DNA of 64,000 nucleotides from Candidatus Gastranaerophilales bacterium (GCA_905235155.1 CAJOKJ010000001.1:1-64000), one strand, 5' to 3'; shown: positions 7,832 through 15,097, numbered from the stretch's first letter. Program-made: numbers and translations. The notes: a model not told the origin generated them from the sequence alone.

Positions 7832-8896
7832 TTATTCCTCAAAAAGACTTTGTTGTGCGGAAAAGTTTTTAATTCCTAAGTGGCGATATCCTTGTGGTGA
7901 TATCTTTCTACCCTGAGGAGTACGTTGCAATAGACCAATTTGCAATAGATAAGGTTCACATACGTCTTCCAATGTTCTGATATCTTCACCCAAAGCTGCT
8001 GCAAGTGTATTTATTCCGACAGGGCCGCCGTCATATTTTTCCACAATCATTTTTAATAATGCTCTGTCGGTTGAATCAAGTCCGTATTCATCTATTTTTA
8101 AAGCCTTTAAAGACTTTTTTGCAACTTCATCCGTAATAATACCGTCATATTTCACTATTGCAAAATCCGAAACTCTTTTCACTAAACGATTTGCAATACG
8201 AGGAGTGCCTCTTGAGCATTTTGCAATAACTTTAGCACCTTCATCGGTTATTTTTATATCTAAAATGTCTGCTGTACGCTTTACAACTTGAGAAAGTTCT
8301 TGAAAATTATAAAATTCTAACCTGTGAATTATGCCAAATCTATCTCTTAAAGGCCCTGAAAGTTCACCTGCTTTTGTCGTTGCACCAATTAGAGTGAATT
8401 TTGGTAATGGCAAACGCATTGTTTTTACACTTTGACTTTTACCTGTTGTCATATCAAGATAAAAATCTTCCATAGCCGGATATAAAATTTCTTCCGTAAC
8501 CTTATTCAAACGGTGTATTTCATCAATAAATAAAATTTCTCCACCCTTTAATGACATTAAAATTCCTATAATATCACGAGGTCTTTCAAGTGCAGGTGCT
8601 GATGTAATTTTTAATTCTGCACCCATTTGTTCTGCTACAACTCCTGCAAGAGTAGTTTTACCTAATCCCGGAGGGCCGTAAAACAACATGTGATCTAAAT
8701 TTGTTTCACGCTTTTTTGCTGCTTCTATTGATATTTTTAAAGTTTCTTTTAATTCAGTTTGACCAACATAATTTTCAAAAGTTTTTGGACGAATTGAGTT
8801 TTCAAAAGTTCTGTCATATTCAATAGTTTCAGGTTTTACGACAGGATTTTTTTTATTATTTTGCTTAAAATTTTCATCATCTGATAAAATTGTCAT
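7832..8896 (-). CDS. ruvB: Holliday junction branch migration ATPase RuvB
   Basis: AAA+ motor that, with RuvA, drives branch migration of Holliday junctions during recombinational repair. 354 residues, normal length. Walker A GPPGLGKT at 74-81, Walker B ILFIDEIHRL at 121-130, sensor region GATTKAGELSGPLRDRFG, and a C-terminal winged helix (GGPVGINTLAAALGED to PQGRKISPQGYRHL). The N-terminal 30 residues are a less conserved, charged extension. It heads an apparent minus-strand operon with the three glycosyltransferases and YibE/F, an unusual pairing with no known functional link. Confidence 0.97.
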   Translation of the reverse strand: MTILSDDENFKQNNKKNPVVKPETIEYDRTFENSIRPKTFENYVGQTELKETLKISIEAAKKRETNLDHMLFYGPPGLGKTTLAGVVAEQMGAELKITSAPALERPRDIIGILMSLKGGEILFIDEIHRLNKVTEEILYPAMEDFYLDMTTGKSQSVKTMRLPLPKFTLIGATTKAGELSGPLRDRFGIIHRLEFYNFQELSQVVKRTADILDIKITDEGAKVIAKCSRGTPRIANRLVKRVSDFAIVKYDGIITDEVAKKSLKALKIDEYGLDSTDRALLKMIVEKYDGGPVGINTLAAALGEDIRTLEDVCEPYLLQIGLLQRTPQGRKISPQGYRHLGIKNFSAQQSLFEE

Positions 8897-8916
8897 AACT
8901 AAATAATATCATAAAA

Positions 8917-8950
8917 TTGTGAGTAGTGAGTAGTGAATGGTGAGTGATTT
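8917..8950. repeat. GTGAGTAGTGA-type intergenic repeat, copy 1
   Basis: Short repeat built from GTGAGTAGTGAGTAGTGAAT-like units, between ruvB and the truncated XRE frame. The same word family appears in reverse at 286-311 inside pilin A and as an inverted pair at 48437-48515 between rimP and nusA. It ends exactly where the small XRE-like frame stops. Confidence 0.65.
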
Positions 8951-9050
8951 AAATGATAACTCTATATTTCGCATAATTTGTGTGCTTTTCTTTTTCTCTT
9001 TGTTTTTGTACATTTTCGCCAAAAATTTTCAACAATTCTTCTTCGTTCAT
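8949..9050 (-). pseudogene. Truncated XRE-type regulator remnant (33 residues)
   Basis: A 33-codon frame starting MNEEELLKIFGENVQKQREK. It matches the start of the intact XRE regulator at 52181-52399 (MNKTELLKRFGKNVKIERIK): shared MN, ELLK, FG, NV, R and K positions. After about 23 residues similarity ends and the frame closes at the edge of the GTGAGTAGTGA repeat, so the helix-turn-helix is lost. It has a weak AAGG before the ATG. Most likely a gene fragment; expression as a small protein is possible but not supported. The remaining part of 8897-9277 has no gene other than repeats and the leader of the next gene. Confidence 0.55.
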
Positions 9051-9156
9051 AAATTACCTTTTATTTAAATATGAAATTATAGGTCGATTATAAATTTATA
9101 ATATGAAATAATAAACCGTTCCCAAATTTCGCCTACAATTGATACTATTGTTCAAA

Positions 9157-9265
9157 TTGAATTGTACCCGAAAAAGTGGACATATAATATTTAGTTGGTA
9201 TTAATAACTTAATTCTGTGTTATAATATTTTCAAATTATGCAACTTAATTTGTATCATTTAGACA
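9157..9265. repeat. IS-end-like direct repeat, left copy (109 bp)
   Basis: Begins with TTGAATTGTACCCGAAAAAG (9157, continuing TGGACAT) and ends with TTTGTATCATTTAGACA (9249-9265). The same two end words, in the same order and orientation, occur at 11813-11839 (one mismatch in 27) and 11945-11961 (identical), so the adenylation-kinase gene lies between two direct copies. The TGTACCC...GTGGACA end resembles IS3-family (IS150-like) termini, an inference from memory. No transposase is present. Confidence 0.6.
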
Positions 9266-9271
9266 CCTAAA

Positions 9272-9289
9272 AAGGAGGTGTATAGTATT
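9272..9289 (+). promoter_or_regulatory. Strong Shine-Dalgarno pointing to a possible ATT start
   Basis: AAGGAGG at 9272-9278 is the strongest ribosome binding site in this area, yet no ATG follows. GTG at 9278 overlaps it. ATT at 9287 sits eight bases after it and would give INKTTLEIF, exactly the normal beginning of an adenylation domain. An ancestral ATG may have mutated to ATT. Confidence 0.5.
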
Positions 9290-11584
9290 AATAAGACTAC
9301 TTTAGAAATTTTTGCCGAGCACGTCAAAAAAAATCCTGAGAAATTGGCAGTTATATATGATTATGAAACAAAAATTACAAATAAAGAATTATGGGAGCTG
9401 TCAGGCAAAATTTATGCTTGGTTAAAATCTAAAGGTATAGGCACTGAAGATATTGTAATGTATAACTTGCCGAGAGGTGTTGAACTATATGCCTGTATTA
9501 TTGGAACTCTAAGAGCGGGAGCTGCTTTTGTATTAACCGAAACGAATAGTAGTCCAAAGCGTACGGAATTTATAAAACAAGATTGCAGTTGCAAACTTTT
9601 TGTAGATGAAGATTGTTGGAAAGAAATTATAAACACCAATTCATTAGACGGGTATGAACCTATAAATTTACATAATTTATGCTATATAGCTTACACATCG
9701 GGTACAACAGGGAACTCAAAAGGGGTTATACATGAGTACGGTTCTTTGGAAAATGCTTGGAAATCAGTAAGATATGAAGGTAAACCTTTATTTTCCGACA
9801 AGGATACATTTCTTGTTATGAGTCCGATGAGTTTTGTCTCGCTTCCGATAATTATGGCTTCTGCTTGTGTACATGGCAATCCTATTGCCATAATGCCTTA
9901 TTTATATGCAGAAAATGAAAAAGAATTTAACAAATATATTAAAGAAAATAATATAAATTGCGGTTATTTAACACCTTCTTTTTTACATAAACACAGTAAA
10001 TGGAAAATCCCTTGGGAAAAATGTATAATCTCAAGCGAACCTGCTAATGGATTGTATCTTCCAAATGTAAAATGCTATAATGCTTATGCTTCAACCGAAT
10101 CAGGATGTATGCTTACAATTGGTGAACTTACACATCCAATGACACCTGCTCCTGTAGGAAAATCACAATCTGACATTAAACTTTTTATACTGGATGAAAA
10201 AGGAAAAGAAGTTCCGCAAGGTAATATTGGTGAAATATGCTATAAAAACCCTTATGTAAGGGGCTACATTAATCACCCCGAGCTTACAAATAAATTGATA
10301 CAAGATAATATTTTCCATACTGGTGATATGGGAAAAATAAATGACGAAGGAAATCTTATCGTTCATGGACGATTGGATGAAATGTTTAAGCTTAGGGGAT
10401 ATAGAATTGATACAAACGATATTGAAGCTGCAATTAAAAAAGTAAGTGATTTAAAAAATATTGTAGTAAAAGGGTTTGTTTATAAAGACATTTCTTCGAT
10501 TATTGTATTTTATACCGATAACATCAAAATTAATGCTGCTATTATGAGAGAGAAACTTCTTGATTTGTTGCCTGAATGTATGATACCGACAAATTATATA
10601 CATCTTGAAGAATTTCCGCTTCTTGAAACTAATAAATTGGACAAGCGAAATATTTTGCCTCCGGAAGGAAGCTGGGAAAACCTCGCAAAAATATCTTCAC
10701 CCAATTTGCAGTTGATTGCAAAAGGAAGAACATCTGATATTTATAATTTTGGTGATAACAAGACACTAAAACTTTATCATCAGTCAATCCCTTTTAGAGA
10801 GATAAATCAAGAATTGGATTTAATAAAAACGATTTATGATTTGGGTTTTCCTGTCCCTAATGCCTATGGAATTGTCCGCTCGTTAGATGATAATTACGGT
10901 ATTATAATGGATAAATTAAACGGTATAACAGTAGAGCAAGCAATAAAAACCAACACAGATAAACAATATGACTTAATAAAAAAATTTGTTCAAACAATAA
11001 AAAATCTTCATATAACACAGGTGCAAGATGAAATAATCCCAGATATTAAGCAGGTTTCAATAGAGTATGCTAAGCAGCTCAATTCTTCATTTTGCTCTAA
11101 TGAAGATAAAACAAAAATTATAAAAATTTTTGAAAATATTCCTGATACTCAAAATTTTGTACATGGCGATTGTCATACAGGTAATGCAATTATGACGGAC
11201 AACAAAATACAATTTATTGATTTGATGTTTTGTGCAAAAGGACATCCTGTATTTGATATTTTATGTATGTATTCTCACTATGTTTTCTTACCGTCATTTG
11301 AGTCTGATGAAGCATGTATTTCGCATCTTGGTTTAGATAAAGCTGGGGCGGAAAATTTATATAATTTCTTTATAAAAACATATTACAGCGATAAAACAGA
11401 TGATGAAATTGCAAAGATAAAAGAATATATAAAAGGAGTCCATGCTGCAAGATTATGTCTTGCTGATGTTGTACTTGCAAACGTATTTTCAAACGAAATA
11501 TTGCAAACCGCAAAGAAAAGAGCACTTGCATTTTATGAACAAATAAATAAATTTAAAGCGTATACAATAGAAGTGTTATGTTAA
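9278..11584 (+). CDS. Adenylation-domain / APH-like phosphotransferase fusion protein
   Basis: 768-residue two-domain enzyme. Residues 1-460 are a full ANL adenylate-forming domain: A3 YTSGTTGNSKG (139-149), A5 NAYASTE (268-274), A7 HTGD (347-350), A8 KLRGYRID (371-378), catalytic Lys456 in NKLDK. The position of the amine-binding Asp in amino-acid domains (SFD) reads SFV here, so the substrate may not be an alpha-amino acid. Residues 478-768 are an aminoglycoside/choline-kinase-like fold with KGRTSDIYNFGD, HGDCHTGN (629-636) and metal-binding D648. No carrier-protein domain is present. GTG 9278 overlaps the AAGGAGG motif; ATT 9287 is better spaced, so the true start may be non-canonical. The gene is flanked by direct repeats and looks acquired. 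The combined reaction is unknown. Confidence 0.8.
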   Translation: MYSINKTTLEIFAEHVKKNPEKLAVIYDYETKITNKELWELSGKIYAWLKSKGIGTEDIVMYNLPRGVELYACIIGTLRAGAAFVLTETNSSPKRTEFIKQDCSCKLFVDEDCWKEIINTNSLDGYEPINLHNLCYIAYTSGTTGNSKGVIHEYGSLENAWKSVRYEGKPLFSDKDTFLVMSPMSFVSLPIIMASACVHGNPIAIMPYLYAENEKEFNKYIKENNINCGYLTPSFLHKHSKWKIPWEKCIISSEPANGLYLPNVKCYNAYASTESGCMLTIGELTHPMTPAPVGKSQSDIKLFILDEKGKEVPQGNIGEICYKNPYVRGYINHPELTNKLIQDNIFHTGDMGKINDEGNLIVHGRLDEMFKLRGYRIDTNDIEAAIKKVSDLKNIVVKGFVYKDISSIIVFYTDNIKINAAIMREKLLDLLPECMIPTNYIHLEEFPLLETNKLDKRNILPPEGSWENLAKISSPNLQLIAKGRTSDIYNFGDNKTLKLYHQSIPFREINQELDLIKTIYDLGFPVPNAYGIVRSLDDNYGIIMDKLNGITVEQAIKTNTDKQYDLIKKFVQTIKNLHITQVQDEIIPDIKQVSIEYAKQLNSSFCSNEDKTKIIKIFENIPDTQNFVHGDCHTGNAIMTDNKIQFIDLMFCAKGHPVFDILCMYSHYVFLPSFESDEACISHLGLDKAGAENLYNFFIKTYYSDKTDDEIAKIKEYIKGVHAARLCLADVVLANVFSNEILQTAKKRALAFYEQINKFKAYTIEVLC

Positions 11585-11637
11585 ATAAATTAAAACAAAA
11601 ATATAAAGATAAATTTTATCGTAATTATAAAAAATAG
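11578..11637 (+). pseudogene. Short coupled frame after the fusion gene, probably a truncated next gene
   Basis: ATGTTAA overlap: the ATG at 11578 sits inside the last codons of the fusion gene, a classic coupled-start arrangement. The frame reads MLNKLKQKYKDKFYRNYKK and stops after 19 codons. The basic sequence resembles the beginning of a longer protein. Shortly after it the MITE-like repeat region starts, so the natural downstream gene of the operon was probably cut away. Confidence 0.35.
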
Positions 11638-11655
11638 TTTTTATTTTTTCAAAAT

Positions 11656-11802
11656 TGTGACAGGATTTGGGATGATAAATAGTGACTAATCGAACTTACG
11701 ACTTGCATGTTGGCACAAGGCAGACAAGTTCACACGACTCACTTTGTATCGTCGGTTCATTTTGTCAAACTTGCGATACTTTATCTCAAAATCCCTGATA
11801 CA
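11656..11802. repeat. MITE-like element with imperfect terminal inverted repeats
   Basis: About 147 bp. The left arm TGTGACAGGATTTGGGATGA (11656) and the reverse complement of the right arm (TGTATCAGGGATTTTGAGAT, ending 11802) pair imperfectly. The interior is GC-richer than its surroundings and has no reading frame. The right arm recurs at 12313-12352 with six mismatches in 40. It fills most of 11638-11812. Confidence 0.5.
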
Positions 11803-11812
11803 GTACAGTAAT

Positions 11813-11961
11813 TTGAACTGTACCCGAAAAAGTGGACATGTATTTTATGGTATAGGTTAAGAGACTCGAACTCCTGACCTGATATTTAATTGTCATTCAC
11901 AATTTAACTCTATGCCATGATAATTTCAAGTTAGATAAGTCTATTTTGTATCATTTAGACA
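11813..11961. repeat. IS-end-like direct repeat, right copy (149 bp)
   Basis: Same end words and orientation as 9157-9265. It is 40 bp longer because its interior contains the tRNA-like remnant at 11848-11913. It could be a remnant of an insertion element or a MITE, and together with the left copy it could mediate excision of the intervening gene. Confidence 0.55.
11848..11913 (-). pseudogene. Degenerate tRNA-like sequence
   Basis: On the minus strand the 3' part folds as a T arm (AGGAG-TTCGAGT-CTCTT) followed by acceptor strand AACCTAT, discriminator A and an encoded CCA. A matching 5' acceptor strand appears as ATAGAGTT, with one extra base. Total length is only 66 and no paired anticodon stem can be formed, so it is probably a dead tRNA. 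The intact tRNA-Ala shares the CAGGAGTTCGA segment. Confidence 0.45.
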
Positions 11962-11973
11962 TATATCATACCT

Positions 11974-12195
11974 CTATTCAACATCATATATAAGCTGAAA
12001 AAACTCATCTTCTGATAATACTGGTCTAAATTTACATTTTGGGCAATCAATATGTTCAGTTCCATCATCATCAATATATGGATTGTAATCCGTATCTACT
12101 CCTTCTTTTTCACACTTTGGACATTTATGCAAAACTCTATCTGCAAAGTTTTTAATACGGTTCTTTTTAATAGTAATCTCATCTACTTCATTCAT
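11974..12195 (-). CDS. Small double zinc-knuckle protein
   Basis: 73 residues with two CPKC motifs (CPKCEKEG near residue 25 and CPKCK near 55) separated by about 26 residues, a zinc-ribbon arrangement. The intervening segment is acidic (IDDDGTEH). A good ribosome binding site (AAGGAG) stands upstream of the ATG on the minus strand. No family can be named. Such small zinc ribbons often bind nucleic acid or act as partners of other proteins. It lies in the repeat-rich insertion region next to tRNA-Ala, so it may be part of the acquired DNA. Confidence 0.6.
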   Translation of the reverse strand: MNEVDEITIKKNRIKNFADRVLHKCPKCEKEGVDTDYNPYIDDDGTEHIDCPKCKFRPVLSEDEFFQLIYDVE

Positions 12196-12312
12196 AAATT
12201 ATCTCCTTAATATTTCTAATTCTAATATATTATACTCAAGTTTTACTTAAAATACTTAAATATTTTATAGTGTTAAAATTATTATTGATGACTTATTATT
12301 TCCGACTAAATA

Positions 12313-12352
12313 TGTCAAACTAGGCATACTTTATGTCAAAAACCCTTATACA
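12313..12352. repeat. Solo copy of the MITE-like arm
   Basis: TGTCAAACTAGGCATACTTT (12313) continuing to 12352 matches 11763-11802 at 34 of 40 positions, same orientation. It marks a second insertion or a deletion derivative just beyond the zinc-knuckle gene. The surrounding 12196-12404 has no gene. Confidence 0.5.
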
Positions 12353-12404
12353 AAACATACACTGTAAGAGAAATACTCGACATAATACATTGAAATTTTG
12401 CATC

Positions 12405-12433
12405 AAAAAAGAGGCTTGTTAAAAGCCTCTTTT
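12405..12433 (-). terminator. Rho-independent terminator of tRNA-Ala
   Basis: AAGAGGCTT / AAGCCTCTT hairpin; on the minus strand it is followed by six T. It lies six bases beyond the tRNA-Ala CCA end. Confidence 0.85.
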
Positions 12434-12438
12434 GTAAA

Positions 12439-12514
12439 TGGTGGAGGATAGGAGATTCGAACTCCTGACCCCCTGCGTGCAAAGCAGGTGCTCTACCAGC
12501 TGAGCTAATCCCCC
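12439..12514 (-). tRNA. tRNA-Ala (TGC)
   Basis: Canonical 76-base tRNA on the minus strand. It begins GGGGGATTAGCTCAGC and has anticodon TGC in the loop CTTTGCA, T arm AGGAG-TTCGAAT-CTCCT, acceptor GGGGGAT/ATCCTCC, discriminator A and an encoded CCA. A terminator follows. It borders the repeat-rich region at 9-12.4 kb, which fits the habit of mobile DNA to settle near tRNA genes. Confidence 0.97.
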
Positions 12515-12560
12515 ACAGGTTGTATATTCATTATACACACAAAATTTTTTTTGTAAATAC

Positions 12561-12923
12561 CTATTTTAAAATTTCTTTTAATAAAATTTCTAAAATTTTT
12601 TTTAAACGCTCTTTATCTTCTCTATACCAATATCCGATTAATGCTTCAAATGCTGTTGCCTGACGATATTCCGACTGGTTGTTTCTCCTTGCAACCGGAA
12701 CTTCCATATTTCTTGCTCTACGTTTGATTTCTTCTTCTTTTTCTGTTAATTCTTCCTCTATTATATTCAGCATTTCTGCTTGATAATTACAATTTACTTT
12801 TGCTGTTGTAATTTTATGCAAATCTTTCGGTTTTTGGCATAAATCTACAATATGCTCTCGTACAAATAATTCCCATACGGCATCGCCTAAATGTGCATAA
12901 TTTCTCATATTTAATTCTTGCAT
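12561..12923 (-). CDS. mrnC: Mini-ribonuclease III
   Basis: 120-residue RNase III catalytic domain without a double-stranded-RNA-binding domain, as in MrnC, which matures 23S rRNA in Firmicutes and cyanobacterial relatives. HLGDAVWELFVRE (residues 11-23) is the catalytic signature with Asp14, and EALIGYWY (near 93-100) holds the second acidic site. The start is supported by GAGGT about nine bases upstream. It is transcribed towards tRNA-Ala but likely from its own promoter. Confidence 0.85.
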   Translation of the reverse strand: MQELNMRNYAHLGDAVWELFVREHIVDLCQKPKDLHKITTAKVNCNYQAEMLNIIEEELTEKEEEIKRRARNMEVPVARRNNQSEYRQATAFEALIGYWYREDKERLKKILEILLKEILK

Positions 12924-13024
12924 TTTATTTTACCTCTATTTCTGTTTAATTTTATCACAATTAATGTTTTTTTTATTGAATTTATTTTGTTATTATCAGA
13001 TAATTTCTTTGTAAAGGAAGATTT

Positions 13025-13486
13025 ATGAACAAACACTTATTTTTATTTTTTATACTGGTAATTTCTGTTTTAAGTATTAATTTTGTTTGTGCAAGTGAAA
13101 TTTCTGTTCAAACTTCTGCGTTATCCAACAAGGAAATCAGAACTCAAATAAATAAAATTAAAACAAAACGCATTATTATTGCAAACACTCTTTTACTTGA
13201 TTCTGAACAAAAAAAGAAAGCAAATGACATATATTCAAAAATTATTGAAAAAGAAGCAATGCTGTTTGCTCAATTGCAAAAAGAACAGGAAATACTTAAG
13301 TCTATGACAAAAGAAAATTCTACAAAATCAGAAAGACGTGCTCAAAGAAAAGTTGTTAATAGTCTTTATAAAGCAATAAAAACAAGCGAAAATGCAACTG
13401 ACAAAGAGTTTAAGAAAATTTTAAATCACAATCAAAGAGTAAAATTTAACAGACTTAAAAAAGAAATTACAATCTCTGATTTTTAA
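13025..13486 (+). CDS. Secreted helical protein, Spy/CpxP-like
   Basis: 153-residue exported protein: signal peptide 1-23 (ends VCA), then an all-helical charged body. Helical spacing and the segment LNHNQRVKFNRLKKE near the C terminus recall the LTxxQ motif of periplasmic Spy/CpxP chaperones, though the fit is loose. AAAGGAAG seven bases before the ATG supports the start. Single gene closed by a strong terminator. Function is inferred only from fold type. Confidence 0.55.
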   Translation: MNKHLFLFFILVISVLSINFVCASEISVQTSALSNKEIRTQINKIKTKRIIIANTLLLDSEQKKKANDIYSKIIEKEAMLFAQLQKEQEILKSMTKENSTKSERRAQRKVVNSLYKAIKTSENATDKEFKKILNHNQRVKFNRLKKEITISDF

Positions 13487-13492
13487 AGTTAT

Positions 13493-13530
13493 AAAAAAGT
13501 GGCGAAGCCAAAGGCTTCGCCACTTTTTTA
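13493..13530. terminator. Bidirectional terminator between convergent genes
   Basis: AAGTGGCGAAGCC / GGCTTCGCCACTT with a 3-base loop, A-rich on the left and T-rich on the right, so it can serve both the Spy-like gene and tdk. Confidence 0.9.
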
Positions 13531-13537
13531 TTTATCT

Positions 13538-14167
13538 CTATTTTAATGCAAATTGCAATATATTATTTTCGTGTTCTTTTTTATGTTTTTGTTCTTCTTT
13601 TGCATCCGGTAATTCCCAGCATTTTATGCAACGTGCTTCATAAGTTTCATCGCCGCCAATCATTATTAATGGCGAATTTTTATCAGCAGGCTTACCGTCT
13701 ATAAGTCTTTGTGTTCTTGTTGCATGGTCTGAACCGCATTTCATACATACAGCGTGTAACTTATCAACATTTGTTGCTATACACATTAATTCCGGCATTG
13801 AACCAAATGTTTCTCCTTTAAAATCCAAGTCCAAACCGGTACCAATAACCTTTTTACCTTGTTCCATTAATTTTGCAATAACTTTTACTATGTTTGAATC
13901 AAAAAATTGCAATTCATCAATAGCAACAACTTCATCGTCTTCTTTAACTACACTCAAAATTTGAATAGAGTGTTTAACTTTTGTTGCATCAAGCCACAAA
14001 CCGTTTCTTGATTTGATATAATCGCCCTGTTCTCTTGTGTCAATTTGCGGAGAAATAACTTTAACTTTTTTCTTTGCAATCATGCATCTTTTTACACGTC
14101 TGAGTAATTCTTCTGTTTTTCCACAACTCATAGGACCTGTTATGAGTTCAAAACAATATCCCAACAT
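13538..14167 (-). CDS. tdk: Thymidine kinase
   Basis: Phosphorylates thymidine to dTMP in the nucleotide salvage pathway. 209 residues, type II thymidine kinase. P-loop GPMSCGKT (11-18), Walker B-like VVAIDELQFF near 82-91, the lasso-domain zinc cysteines CMKC and CIKC near residues 142 and 178, and the substrate loop ending GGDETYEARC. Single gene, ending at the shared terminator. The C-terminal 20 residues are charged and unremarkable. Confidence 0.95.
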   Translation of the reverse strand: MLGYCFELITGPMSCGKTEELLRRVKRCMIAKKKVKVISPQIDTREQGDYIKSRNGLWLDATKVKHSIQILSVVKEDDEVVAIDELQFFDSNIVKVIAKLMEQGKKVIGTGLDLDFKGETFGSMPELMCIATNVDKLHAVCMKCGSDHATRTQRLIDGKPADKNSPLIMIGGDETYEARCIKCWELPDAKEEQKHKKEHENNILQFALK

Positions 14168-14266
14168 TTTACTAATATCCCTTTATTTTCCCAAGCTGAA
14201 TTTTATATATCTATTCTACAACTTAAAATTTAAACATGGTAGTAATATTTTACAAAAATTTGCAAT

Positions 14267-14289
14267 AAAAAACCGACTTAATCAGTCGG
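14267..14289 (-). terminator. Intrinsic terminator on the minus strand
   Basis: CCGACT/AGTCGG hairpin followed on the minus strand by six T. It lies about 140 bases beyond the CDF transporter gene. It could end that transcript or a separate small RNA. Confidence 0.7.
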
Positions 14290-14400
14290 CATTAAAACCA
14301 CGTATTAGAAGAGAGGAATTAGAGATGTGGGTATTCAAATATTCCTAACCCACACTTATACAATTCCACACATTTTAAGTTTTCTAACATTTTTTATAAA
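14290..14400 (-). ncRNA. Candidate small RNA or structured 3' UTR
   Basis: Between the CDF gene and the terminator at 14267-14289. A GTGGGT/ACCCAC stem-loop is visible at about 14325-14353, followed on the minus strand by an unpaired CU-rich stretch (TAATTCCTCTCTTCTAA) and then the terminator. This stem/CU-loop/terminator layout is common in bacterial small RNAs. No known family was recognised. Confidence 0.3.
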
Positions 14401-14431
14401 AAAATATGATTTTTGTTACATTTATTTACAA

Positions 14432-15097
14432 TTACTTTAGTAATTTCAAATCTAAAAGCACTTTAGAAGTGTCTTTTATAAGGGTTATGCTCCATTTTAA
14501 AATCAAACCTGCACCAACAAAACCCATTACTGCATCCAGTATCGTTAAACCAAAATATTTACCTGCAACCAGAGCAATTATTGCAAGCACAGAGGTCAGA
14601 GCATCTGTTAAAATATGAAAATATGCTGCTTTAAAATTATAATCTTCGTGTTCGTGTTTTTGACCGGCTTCCATAACAACTACGCAAATCAAATTTACAA
14701 TTAAACCTATTACTGCAACTAAAATAGCCTCGTTAAAAGAAATTTTTAACGGATTAAAAATTCTGTCAAACGATTCGTATATAATCCAGAATGCTGTCGC
14801 CAATAAAAACAAAGAACTTGTGTAGCCTGCAAATGCCGATATTTTTTCAGAAACAATATCACAATTTTTACAATCCTGTATTTTTTCTATGAATATATAA
14901 GCAAAAAATGCAATACTAAGTGCAAAAGCGTGTGTACCCATGTGGCACCCGTCTGCCAGTAATGCCATTGAATGACTTATTATTCCGAAGAAAATTTCGG
15001 CAAACATTGTAATTATTGTAAAGACAATAACAATAAATGTTCTTTTTTCATTTTCTTTATTTATATTTTCGTGATGATGTTCGTGATTATGTGCCAT
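14432..15097 (-). CDS. Cation diffusion facilitator (zinc/cation efflux) transporter
   Basis: About 221 residues, six membrane helices, inner membrane. It exports zinc or a related divalent cation in exchange for protons. The start was set at 15097 because AAAGGT precedes it and the protein then opens with a metal-binding HNHEHHHE stretch. Metal site residues are ALLADGCHMGTH (helix 2) and HILTDAL (helix 5), the usual His/Asp quartet (here including His from HMGTH). It lacks the long C-terminal cytoplasmic domain of larger CDF proteins, as in the short DmeF/CzcD-type members. Divergent from the tandem XRE genes. Confidence 0.88.
   Translation of the reverse strand: MAHNHEHHHENINKENEKRTFIVIVFTIITMFAEIFFGIISHSMALLADGCHMGTHAFALSIAFFAYIFIEKIQDCKNCDIVSEKISAFAGYTSSLFLLATAFWIIYESFDRIFNPLKISFNEAILVAVIGLIVNLICVVVMEAGQKHEHEDYNFKAAYFHILTDALTSVLAIIALVAGKYFGLTILDAVMGFVGAGLILKWSITLIKDTSKVLLDLKLLK

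Noticed and set aside
12313-12352. Chromosome dimer resolution (dif) site
   Set aside because: Some similarity to a 28-base dif in A/T pattern, but the same sequence recurs as a repeat arm, so it is not unique.
14037-14348. 103-codon plus-strand frame across the start of tdk
   Set aside because: Mostly antisense to tdk, crosses the minus-strand terminator, no signals.
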